Shown in pieces: positions 49,396 to 60,300 of a stretch of 64,000 nt of DNA. The translations under genes were made by a program, and so were the position numbers. Numbering within the stretch: the stretch's first letter is position 1; the number at the start of each line of letters is the position of its first letter. The stretch spans positions 1,178,001 through 1,242,000 of the forward strand of contig OZ244031.1 in the NCBI GenBank assembly GCA_965215045.1. Direction: 5' to 3'. The stretch comes from G965215045 sp965215045. Its GTDB lineage: Bacteria; Pseudomonadota; Gammaproteobacteria; JABABF01. The notes under the pieces were generated by a model. It ran no database searches, had not been told where the DNA came from, and was given only the letters and a program-made list of their open reading frames with translations.

Positions 49396-49596
49396 TTTCT
49401 GCAGCGCCCTGGACACCTGATTTCCATGCTCTCCAACACCGAGAACCACCCCGCCCCCGGGCGACCCTGGACACCCGCGACTTGCGTTGCGTATTGCACG
49501 CCTCCGAACCTCGCTGAATACAAGACGGTGAATGATGCAGTTCCGGCTATCCACAACCGCAGTTCTTCCTGCAATATGTTGCGACAAGATAGTGCT

Positions 49597-49603
49597 GAGG
49601 TGG
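49597..49603 (+). promoter_or_regulatory. Possible Shine-Dalgarno for the 57-codon ORF
   Basis: GAGGTGG lies upstream of the ATG at 49608, with 7 nt between the GAGG core and the ATG. This is the only well-spaced Shine-Dalgarno and start pair I noticed in the gap. GAGGTGG-like strings are extremely common inside the repeat genes, so a chance or inherited match is a real alternative. Confidence 0.35.
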
Positions 49604-49607
49604 TAGA

Positions 49608-49781
49608 ATGAGCCGCAGGCAGCACGGCCGCCCTGCTCGGCCTGGAAGCGGTGCCCCGATGGCGAGGCTGGCAGTCACGGTGCTGGGCGACAGCTTGCCA
49701 GGGGCGGCCGGGCCAGTAAATCGCAGCGAGTGCGGCGCATGCGCAAACAGGTACTACAACATTTGCTCTCGGGCGCAATGA
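49608..49781 (+). CDS. Short ORF (57 aa), possible leader coupled to the second giant gene
   Basis: The ATG at 49608 reads 57 codons to the TGA at 49779-49781, in a different frame from the giant genes. It is preceded by a plausible Shine-Dalgarno (49597-49603) and its stop is 4 nt upstream of the ATG at 49786 that opens the second giant frame, a geometry compatible with translational coupling or reinitiation. The product begins M-S-R-R-Q-H-G-R, has no signal-peptide look and no family I recognise. The stretch L-A-V-T-V-L-G-D-S-L-P-G faintly resembles the DD..AE.RE strand of type A domains. It may therefore be a broken piece of repeat coding sequence instead of a gene. An alternative internal start is the ATG at 49659. 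Confidence 0.3.
   Translation: MSRRQHGRPARPGSGAPMARLAVTVLGDSLPGAAGPVNRSECGACANRYYNICSRAQ
49612..49719 (+). pseudogene. Possible decayed remnant of a type A domain upstream of the second giant frame
   Basis: In the giant frame, codons 49627-49653 read A-A-L-L-G-L-E-A-V, close to the V-V-A-L-E-A-V strand of normal A domains (compare about 18508). The expected D-D-A-L-A-E continuation is lost, and the TAA at 49717 closes the frame. In another frame just downstream, V-T-V-L-G-D-S-L-P-G looks like the same kind of strand. After the TAA the giant frame resumes with a good domain end (T-F-A-L-G-R-N-D-Y). This suggests a frame-disrupted domain, but the matches are short. Confidence 0.3.
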
Positions 49782-51306
49782 TTACATGCTGAACAGCCTG
49801 ATCCTGTCGGCCCAGCAAGTCGTTGCCGGGACCGTATTCATCTTGACCGCAGGCCTGAACGGGCCGGCGGCCTCCACGGTGGATGTCACGATCGAGCTGG
49901 TGCGCCAAAGTCCGGCGCAGACGGCACCGCTTATGTTGTCGATCGACAGGGGTCAGCGCAGCGGCAGCCTGTCCCACACGCTGAAGGATACGGGCGAATA
50001 CCTGGTGTCGGTTACCGGGGCGACTTTCCGGGACGGGACGCCGTCGCCGGCGATCACGGATGCGGCACGGAATATTCCACTGCGGGTGCTGGCGGCGGGT
50101 GAGACGCCATTGCGGTCGCTTTCCGCCCGGAAGCAGTCGCGGAATGCGCGCTCGCCGGTGATGTTTTTCCATAATGCTACGCCTGACCAGGGGAGACCTC
50201 CCTTCCGCTGGCCCCAGCGCTTGGCGGAGGGGGAGAGCTACTTCAATCCCGCTCGGGGGACTCGGCAAATGGAGTTGGTAGTTGGGCCTCTGAGTGCCGC
50301 GCTGTTGCCGGGAGAGCAGGCACCGTTGAGAGTGTGGATTGAGCCGCCCGAGAGAGCGGACGATGTGAGGCTGCGGTGGCGGCTATTGGGAACTCGGCGG
50401 GGCTTCCGACAGTTCCCGTGGAATGAGTTGAATATTGCCGCGGGGGAAATCATCCCGGTAACAAGAAAACGTACGAGTTACAACTTGACTATGATGGCGG
50501 TGGACGATGGCCAGCCGGAGGACACGGAGCGGTTTCAGTTGCGTGCCACTGTAGTGGTGGGGGGGACGACGGTGCATGCAATCCTGGACCCCCGCGAAGC
50601 TCAGCCTCCTGCGGGCGAGATCCCGCTGACTTTTGAGATTCCGCGCAACGGTTATGCGCTGAATGCTTTACAGGTTTTGAACCCGACTGCGATTTACACG
50701 GGTTCACTGCTGGAATACCGGGTGGGCCTGAACGCCGCGGCCCCCAGTGATTTGCGGGTGGATGTACAGTTGGGTGCGGGGCTTGCGACTGGTCGGCTGT
50801 CAATACCGATGGGGGATACCGGGGCGACGGGTGAGGTCCTGCTGCCGGGAAATTTGACGGCGGCGGTTCACCCGTTGTCGTTGAGCGGGGCGACTTTTGC
50901 CGATGGTGTGGGCCACCCGGCACTCGAGGCCGCAGCACAGGATGTAACTGTACAGGAGGCCCCGGTGCGGATGCAGACGACCCTGAGACCGCAGCTGGTA
51001 CCTGAGGGCGAGCAGTCCACGTTGACGGTGGGGGTCAGCAACCCGGGTGACACCGCGCGCTCCGTGGTGTTGCTGCTCTCGTCTGTGCCTGAGGATACGC
51101 GCCTGGTGTTTACGCCAGGTGTTTCGCCGCTCATTGCGCTGGGAGCGATGGGCGGTGGGAGTGATATGGCGGAGCAGATTTTCATCATCGATGTGCAGGA
51201 CGACAATCGCGCGAATCCCCGCACGGAGTTGCAGCTGCAGGTACAGACGCGGGATGGCAGTGTCTCCGGGGAGGTGCTGGCCTCGGACTCGGTCATGCTG
51301 ACGATA
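49720..51306 (+). repeat. First bidomains of the second giant gene
   Basis: The frame resumes at A-L-G-R-N-D-Y (about 49765) with a B domain (S-L-I-L-S-A-Q-Q-V-V-A-G) that has a close relative at about 52160 (E-M-S-V-Q-Q-V-V-A-G). An A domain starting S-P-V-M-F-F-H-N-A (50155) ends at P-R-N-G-Y (50641). Next come B, A (V-R-M-Q-T-T-L, about 50967) and P-R-H-G-Y (51307). The stretch 50155-50660 is duplicated at about 55755-56240. Confidence 0.8.
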
Positions 51307-54300
51307 CCGCGCCACGGTTATGCGTTGCAGAGCCTGGAGGTGCGGCCGGGGATGATTAACGCGGGCGGCGATGAGGAGGTGGAGGTGGTGGCGGCCTTGA
51401 ACGCCGCGCTACCGGTGAACTCGGAGCCGTTCACCCTGGAGTGGGTGACGACCGGCAAGACGCTGTATACCGGCACGGTGTCGCGCACGGATACGATACG
51501 CTTTTTGGCGGGCCAGCGCACCGCCACCTTGACGGTGCGACCGGAGCTGCCAGCCCTGATCAACGAGCTCATCGGCCGGAACGGGTTTTATACGCTGCGG
51601 GTGCGAGGTGGCGAGTTGCGTTTTGCCGCCGCCGAGCCGGGGGACCAGTTGGCGATCGCCGCCCCGCTGCAGTCGCGCCTGAGCGTGCACCCGCCGGTGG
51701 AGTTGTACCATATTACTGCTCCCCCCGAATGGGAGCGGGGCGAGCCGGTGCGCCTGGCGGAGGGTCGGGAGCGCGACGTTGGTGCTTTGGTCATTAGGCA
51801 CCTGCACAACGTGCTGCAGCCGGGAGAGGAGTTGCCGGTGAGAGTGGAGATTTTGCCGCCCGGCAATGCGGGCGAGTTAAGGGTGCTGTGGGAGGAGAAT
51901 ATTTCTATCCCGGTGACAAGTGAGCTGAATATTGCCGCGGGGGAATTCATCCCGGCAAGAAGAGAAAGTACGAGTTGGAACTTGACTGTGAGGGTGGTGG
52001 ACGAGATGGACAACCAGCCGGAGGACACGGAGCGGCTGCAGTTGCGTGCCTTTGTCGTGGTGGGGGGGACGACGGTGCAGGCGGTCATCCGGACGCGACC
52101 GAATAATGAGATAGTGAGCACGGTGCCGCCGACGATTGAGATTTTGCGCAACGGTTATGTGCTGAACCGCCTGGAGATGTCGGTCCAGCAAGTGGTTGCC
52201 GGGAATCCATTCATGTTGAGCGCGAGCCTGAACGGGCCGGCACCCTCCACGGTGGATGTCACGGTGGAGCTGGCACTCCAAAGCCCGGCGCAGACTACGC
52301 AGCTTATGCTGTCGCTCGGCAGGGGCGAGCAAAGCGGCAGCCTGTTGCACACGCTGAATGATACGGGCGAATACCTGGTGTCGGTTACCACGGCGACTTT
52401 CCAGGACGGGGTGTCACCGCCGGCACTTGCAAATGCGGTGCAAAATGTTCCATTGCGGGTGCTGGCGGCGGGCACGAGGCCGTTGCGATTGCAGGCGTCC
52501 CTGACCACCAGCGGCCCCCTGCGGGAGGGCCAGACTTCCACGGTGCAGATGAGCATCCAGAACCTGGGGGGTTCTGACACGCTCACCGTGCAACTCGCTG
52601 TGCTGGAGAACGACGGAGATGGCAGTCCGGACATCAGCATTCCGGCCTCGCTCGTGCTTACCGGCAGCGGCGTGCACGAGGCGTCCATCGAGGTCGTGGA
52701 CGACAGGCTCCCCGAACCGCTGGAGATGCTGGAGATTCATGCCAGCGCGGTCGGAATGCCGGAGTTGCAGACCCGGGTCCCGCTTTCTATAACGCGCAAT
52801 GATTACGTGGTCAGATCGCTGACGGTGGAAATGCCGCCGCGGACGGCGGGCCTGGAACAGCAAGTTACGGTGGCATTGGATACCACTGCGCCGGCACCGG
52901 TGTCGGTGATGCTCAGGGCGACTTTGCCGGCACCGGCCACCAGCATCGATTTTGCCTTGAACATTCCGGCGAATTCCATGCAGGGCAGCCAGGGCATCCG
53001 CTTGCCGACTCCCGGCACTTGGACCTTGTCGGTCAATCGGGCGATTTTCCAGGACAGCTCGGAGGCACTGGCTGTTGCCGGGGGGGCCAGGAATATCCAG
53101 TTGGTGGTGCCGGAGCTCATCATGGAATTGACTTCGGGTTCCCTGCAGTTGCAGGAGGAGGGGAGGACGAGCGTGCTTACCATCAGGTTGGAGCCCGGGC
53201 TGCCTGCTCTGGGTTACCGGCTGCGTATAGAGGTTTTGCCGACCGGGCAGATAAGCGAGTTGACCGCCATGTTATTGGATGCGCGCGGTAACTTGTACAC
53301 TTTCGAAGAGGGGGCGGAGAGTGCCTACCTGGGTGCAGGGTCGCCTTCTTGGACGGTGGACGTGAGGGCGGTGGACGAGATGGATAACCAGCCGGAGGAC
53401 ACGGAGGTGGTGCAGGTGCAGGCCAGTATCGATGTGTATGGGGTGTTTGTGACGCGCACCCTGAGTTTTGAGATTTTGCGCAACGGCTATGTGCTGGATG
53501 ATTTGCAGGTTTTGAATACCGGGCCGATTTACGCGGGTTTGCCGCTGGAATTCCAGGTGGGGATGAACGCCCGGGCTGCCAGTGATTTGCAGGTGGGCGT
53601 GCAGTTGGGCACGGGGCTTGTGAGCGGGCGGCTGACAATCCCGGCGGGGGACACGATGGCGACGGGTAATCTCCAGTTGCCGGGGGATTTGATGACGGGA
53701 CAGCACCAGCTGATGGTGAGCAGTGCGGCTTTTGCCGATGGCGTGGGGACGCCGACCGTGACGGCGGTGCCGGTCCCGGTTGCCGTGCGTTCGCCACCGG
53801 TGCAGCTGGGCCTGGAATTGGCGCGGGAACTGCTGCGGGAAGGGGAATATACGACCCTGACGGTGCTGGTCGGCGGGCTGCCGTCGGGCGGGAGTGTGCA
53901 ACTGGACCTGGAGCAGGCGGGGGACGATGTGCCCGACCTGTTATTCGTCCCGAGCCGGCTGCTGGTGGCGTGGAGCCAGCCGCGGCGGCAGGTGCGGGTG
54001 CAGGCGTTGGCGGACAGCACGCCGGAGCCGCGGGAGAGCGTGATGCTGCAGCTGAGCCCGGTGGATGACCCCAACATTGTGACGCGCACCAGCCTGGTGA
54101 TCGCGCGCAGCGATTACCGGGTGCAGCGTCTGTCGCTGTCTGCGGACACGGTGCGTGTGAACGAGACCATACAGGCGACCGTGCATTTGAATGCGCCGGC
54201 ACCGGCGCAGCTGCGGGTGCGGCTGCGGATGGCGGACCTGGACGGCAGCTGGTTGCAGCCCGCTGCGACCCTGGTGCTCAACCGCGGTTCGCAGGCGCGA

Positions 54301-57300
54301 GCCTTGACGCTCACCCCGGCGTCGGCGGAGGTGCACGTGGTGCGGGTGCTGGATGCGGAATTTACCGCCCCGGGGGAGGCGGGCGATCAGCAGCAGTTGC
54401 CTGTGGACCAGGCTTCGTTACGGCAGTCGTTTTCGGTGGTGGAGGGGGTGAGCATGGAGGTGGAGTTGGTAGACCTTCAGGGTCGTCTGCTGGGAGTGTT
54501 GGCGGAGGGGGGTACGGCGACCGTGCGCGTGCGGGCCTCCAAGCTGCTGCCGGGGGAGACGCTGGACCTGACCGTGGAACCCTTGATGGCTTCTGCGGAT
54601 CGATTGGAGTTTACGGATGGCAACACCCTGCAGTTGTCGGCTGCGACACCCGGGGGGGGTGTGAGGGTGCGGGTGCTGGAAGACGGGCTGGCGGGGGAGC
54701 GGGAGACCGTGGGTGTGATCGTATCCGAGCCGGGTGGTTTATCGGCGCAGCTGGAGTGGGATGTACCGCGCCACGGCTATGCGATCAGCAGTTTTGTGGT
54801 GACGCCCTCGGAATTGCGCCCCGGCGGGGAGGCGACCATCGGCATTACTTTGAACAGCACGCCGGTATCGGCGGTGAATGTGCGGGTGCGGGTGGTGGAT
54901 GCCAATGGTGTGGGCCAGGTGTCGCAGCTGCAGGTGGCGGCGAACACATTGACGGCAGAGGGGCGTTTGCAGTTGTCGCAACCGGGTTCTTACCAGGTGT
55001 CGGTGGCATCGGCACTGTTTGCGGATGCGGGGCAGGCGGGCGACCAGTTGGCGTTGGAGGACCGGAGCACGGCGCAGCAGTTGCAGGTGGTGCCGGTGGA
55101 GTTGCGTCTTGCCTTGCCGGTTACGCAGTTGGTGGAGGGCGAGCAGACGACCCTGACGGTGAGTGTGCGGGGCCTGGCGCTGGAGGACGAGCTGGATGTG
55201 AGTCTGCGCCTGGTGGAGACGGATGGGGACGGGATGTCGGAGCTGGAGTTTGCGAAGGAGAGCCTGACATTGAGCGGTGAGGAGTCGACGACGATGGTGG
55301 TGGTGATCGCGCGCACCGATAGCCTGGCGGAGGTGCGGGAGCGGGTGCTGATCGAAGCGACGGCAACGGGTGCAGAGGCGGCCGCAGTGAGCCTGGAGCT
55401 GCCGCGCAACGGCTATATGCTGCGGAGACTGGAAGTGCGCCCGGGGTTGATCAACGAGGGTGAGGAGGTGGAAATCGTGGCGTTCTTGAACGCCCCGGCA
55501 CCGGTGGACGTGGAGGAGTTCACCCTGGAATGGGTGGATCCGATGTCCAGCCGGACGGCGGCGCGCACGGAGGCGATGCGCTTTTTGACCAGCCGGCGCA
55601 CCAGCACACTGACGCAGCAGCCGGACCTGGCCGGTCATGAAAGGGTTTACCGGCTGCGGGTGCGGGGGAACGAGCTGCGTTTTGCCGCCGGCGAACCGGG
55701 CGACCAGTTGGCGATTCCCGCCCGGGCGCAGTCGCGCTTGACCGTGGCCCCGCCGGTGATGTTTATCCATAATGCTAGCGAGCCTTCTTCTTTTTCCGTA
55801 GTGAGATGGCCTGCTCCCTTGGCGGAGGGAGAGACGTACACCAATGTCACTGGGTTCAACTGGATTAAGTTTAGTGTTGGGCCCCTAAGCGATGCCGTGC
55901 TGTTGCCGGGAGAGCAGGCACCGTTGAGAGTGTGGATTGAGCCGCCCGAGAGAGCGGACGATGTGAGGGTGCGGTGGAGCCCAGCAGGATTGCCCCGGTT
56001 TACTGAGTTGAATATTGCCGCGGGGGAAATCATCCCGGTAACAAGAAAACGTACGAGTTACAACTTGACTATGATGGCGGTGGACGATGGCCAGCCGGAG
56101 GACACGGAGCGGTTTCAGTTGCGTGCCACTGTCGTGGTGGGGGGGACGACGGTGCATGCAACCCTGGGTCCCTTATTCGATCCGCCTCCTTCGGGCCAGA
56201 TCCCGCTGACTTTTGAAATTCCGCGCAACGAGTATGCGCTGGATGATTTACAGGTTTTGAACACCGGGCCGATCTACCCGGGTTTACTGCTGGAATACCG
56301 GGTGGGCCTGAATGCCCCGGCCCCCAGTGATTTGCAGGTGGATGTGCAGTTGGGTGCGGGGCTTGCGAGCGGGCGGCTGTCAATACCGGTGGGGGATATG
56401 ACGGTGACGGCTACTCTCCAGTTGCCGGAGAATTTGACGGCGGGGGTTCACCCGTTGTCGGTGAGCGGGGCGACTTTTGCCGATGGCGTGGGCAACCCGA
56501 CAGTGACGGCGACAACACAGGATATAACTGTACAGGAGGCCCAGCTGCGTATGCGCACGACCCTGAGACCGCAGCTGGTATCGGAAGGCAGTCAGGCCAC
56601 GTTGACGGTGGAGGTGGAAAACCCGGGCACTGCCGCGCGCCGGGTGGTGTTGCAACCCGTGTCTGCGGATGCGCGCCTGGTGTTTAGCCCGGCTGTTTCG
56701 CCGCCTATTGCGCTGGGAGCAGCGGGCAGCGGGAGTGAGACGGCGGAGCAGATCTTCTCCATCCGGGTGCAGGACGACAATCGCGCGGCACCGCGCACGG
56801 AGCTGCCGTTGCAGGTGCAGGCGCGGGATGGCAGTGCCTCGGGTTCGGTGCTGGCCGCGGCCTCGGCCCTGCTGACAATCCCGCGCCACGGCTACATGCT
56901 GGAGTTGCTGGCACCGTCGACGGCGGTGGCGACGGCCATGAGCCTGGAGTTGCGTTTGAATGCGCCGGTGCCGTCAGCCTTGAGCCTGACCGTGGAGGGC
57001 TGGCGGGACCCGCAGTTTTTACAGGACGAGGGGGTGCGCTTGGATACGGCTGCGGTGGTGCAGGTGGCGGCGCACATTGCCGCGGGCCAGGATACGGCGC
57101 AGCTCGAGTTCGCGGTGCCGCCAACCGCTTTCCATCTCTATTGGCCGTCCAACGCATACCGGCGCAACGCTTATCTCATCCCGGTGAACTGGCGGGTGCA
57201 GTTTGCGGTCCCCGCCGCCGATGCCCGGGACCAGGCGGCACCGGATGTCACACTGCCCACGACGAGGACCTGGGTCGAACCCCCGTCTCCGCTGGCACCC

Positions 57301-60300
57301 CCGGCCCCGGTTTACAAGGGCCCGCTGCCGCTTGCGCAGGGAGAGGAGGTCCGCGGTGCCCCGGTAGTGGCTGATCTGCTCGAGTATTATTCCCCGGCGG
57401 TCCCCTCGTGGCAGCTCGCTGTTATAGGTGGATTTGGGAACGTCGTTGCGGTGCGTCCGCCGCAGGCGGCCCTGGTGCAATCGGGTGGCAGCCCCCCGGG
57501 GCACTTCGTCATAGAGGGAATTAGCGGGAGGGGGCAGGGGCTCCAACAAGCAGGGGATATATACGAGGTAGTGTTTACTGCTGGTACCCCGGTACTGCTG
57601 GGCTTTTCCCCTTGCGAGGGCCTGGCGGACGCCGCGTGTGTCATGCTCTTGCGCGGCAGTCTGCCCATCGAGCGTTTGTATACATACGCAGAGGAAGAGT
57701 TGGACTTCCTGGATTTAGATAGCGGGAGCGCGTATACAGCACGGGACCGCAGCGGGCAGCCGATCCTGTTACGGTCGGACATTTTCTATGCGCGCGCCAA
57801 TTTTGCCGCACAGCGCGTGGGTTTTGTGCGCCCGGAGACGGCTGTGACCGAGGCGCCCGGGCTGCAGCTGGAATTGAATGCGCCGACCCGGGATGCGGTG
57901 CGGGCGAAGATCGGGTTGATCGACTCCGGGGGCAACTGGCGGGAGCTGGACCTGGAGGTGCCGGGGGCGGAGGAATTGTTGCTGACGCCGTACGTGGGGA
58001 ACTTGAAGCACCTTGGCCTCGACGACAGGAGATTCTCTGCCGGCGTGGTGCCCAGATATTCCACCGCCGCCCTGACGGAGCTGCAGACCCGCACCCGGCT
58101 GGGAGAGACCACCCTGACGGCATCGCTGGCACCGGGCCTGTATCACGCCCGCTTCACCGGGGGTGAATTTGCGGTGGCCGCGGGTCTGGACCAGGTATCG
58201 CTGAATGATGAGACGGGGGGTCGGGCGGCGATTTTGCGCCACGGTGTGAATGTGCTCTTGCAGGCGCAGTTGGCGGGCGGTGTCACGGAGTTGCGGGAGT
58301 CGACGCCGGGGAGCCGGGCGACCCTGGAGTTGAGTGCCGAGAACCTGGGCATTCACGCCTACGGTTCGGACGAGGTGTTGCCGCTGGTGATCAGCCTGGA
58401 GGAGGGTGCGGAGGATGTCGAGCTCTCCACTTCTTCGTTGCAGTTGATGCAGTTACGGCCGGACCGGGGGGCGTCCGGCCACCTGCAGCTGGAGGTGCTG
58501 GATGACGATCTGGCGGAGCCCCGGGAGCGGGTGGCGGTGACGATTTCGGGCACGCCGACCTACGGGGCGAAGATTACGCGGACGGTGGAGTTCGTGATCC
58601 CGCGCAATGATTACCGGGTGATGTCACTGCAGTTGCCGCCGCCGGCAGAAGACTTGCAGACCGGGCAGGCCTTTGCGGTGCGGGTGGAGTTGAATGCGCC
58701 GGCACCGGTGATCGCCCGTATGACGGTGCGCGCGGACAATGGCGTGGGGACGGTGGTGGAGCAGCAGCTGCAGATCGAGGCCGGTATGCAGTCGGGGACG
58801 GCGGAGTTTGTACTGGGGCGGCCGGGCACTTACGAGTTCACGGTGCTGTCGGATGCGGTCTTTACCGAGTCTGAGGGCGGCGACCAGGTCTACCTGCCGG
58901 GGACGGAGGCCCTGATGGAGCAGCTGCAGGTGGGTGGCCAGGTGTTTGAGAGCGTGATGTTGTCCCTGTCCCTGGAGCGGGACACGCTGGCGGAGGGGGC
59001 GCAGACGCAGCTGACGGTGAGTGTGTCGGAGCTGCCGCCTGCGGCGGGCGGCGTGTTGCCGGTGCACTTGCGTGTTGAGGCCGCGGCTGCCCTGGAAGTG
59101 AGCCTGCTGACGGACACGGTGCAGTTGCGTGCTGCGGCGCGCACGCAGACGGTGATGGTGCGGGCCCTGGAGGACGGGATGGTGGAGGAGCGGGAGTCGT
59201 TCCGGCTGCTGGCGGAGGCGGAGGGTTTATTTCCGGTGGCGGTGGAGTTGGCGGTGCCGCGCCACGGTTACCTGCTGTCGGAGCTGCAGCTGCTGCCGCG
59301 GGTGGTGGATGAGACCGAGTCGATTCTGGCGACCGCCAGCTTGAACGTCCGGGCACCGGCGGCGGTGGATGTGGAGCTGCGCCTGGTGCGCATGTCGGAT
59401 GGGGATTTGCAGACGGGGTCCTTGCAGATCGCAGCGGGAGAGCAGCGCGCCGAGGTGCTGTTGGCCCCCCTGCCCGCGGGCACCTGGCAGGTGTCGGCGA
59501 TGGCGCGGTTCAGCAGCGGGGAGACCGGGGACCAGTTGCTGGTGCCGGCGGCGTTGGCGGCGCAGAACCAGCTGCTGCACGTGCTCACGGTGCACCTGGA
59601 TGCCCTGCCCCTGGAGATCGTTGCCCCGCCGGTGCACACCCTGTTGCTGGCGGAGGGCGAGGCGCTGGAGCTGACACTCCGCGTAACCGGCCTGGGCGAG
59701 GGCCTGAATGCAGAGCGGACGATCAGGTTCAGCCCGGACCCCGGGCTGCAGCTGCTGCGGGATGGGGCGGTGCTGGACGCCCTGGTATTGCGGACGGCGG
59801 CACCGATGGCGACCGTGTCCGTGGCGGCCGTGGATGACGGCATGGCCGAAGACCAGGAGACCCTGCTGCTGCGCATGGGGGGGGCGGGGGTCGTGCCGGT
59901 GGAGGTGGAGACGATCATCCCGCGCCACGGATACCAGCTGAACCTTCTGCGCCTGTCGCAGAGGCCGGTGAATGCCGGCGAGCCGTTCACCCTGGTGGCG
60001 GGACTGAATGCGCCGGCGCCGGCACCGGTGGAGGTGAGGGTGCAGGCGGTGCTCCAGTCCGATCGATCCGTAAGGAGAAACCTGGTGCTCGACATTCCGG
60101 CCGGTGAACAGACGGCCGAGCTGTCGCAGACCCTGGTGCGGACGGGTGCCTGGAACCTGACGGTAACCGGGGCGCCTTTTGCCTCTTCCACACCCATCGA
60201 TGCGCGTTATTACAGCGAAACCTCTCCGCGTCCTGCGGACCAGGCGCAACCCATGATTACGGCGGCTCCCACCTTCCAGCACGTGCTGCCCAGGGTCGAC

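Larger units (their letters stand above)
49396..49785 (+). other. Gap between the two giant reading frames
   Basis: This is the only stretch in the window not in a giant frame. The giant frame is stopped at 49393 (TGA), 49609 (TGA) and 49717 (TAA), then reopens. The DNA is less repeat-like than its surroundings. A short direct repeat (CCTGGACACC, around 49408 and 49466) is visible. I found no stem-loop followed by a T-run that would be a convincing terminator, and no good promoter. Two short ORFs lie here, one of them with a Shine-Dalgarno sequence. Confidence 0.85.

Noticed and set aside
49579..49609. Promoter-like TTGCGA ... TAGAAT
   Set aside because: The -35 match is weak and the 19-nt spacing is not ideal. 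The -10 overlaps the proposed start codon of the short ORF.
49426..49611. 61-codon ORF in the gap, in frame with the giant genes
   Set aside because: I saw no clear Shine-Dalgarno, signal peptide or recognisable motif. It is most likely chance open frame after the stop of the first gene.
49393..49719. Stop-codon readthrough or recoding joining the two giant frames into one protein
   Set aside because: Three in-frame stops including a TAA would have to be passed, the intervening residues look non-repeat, and the first protein ends in a complete-looking C-terminal module.
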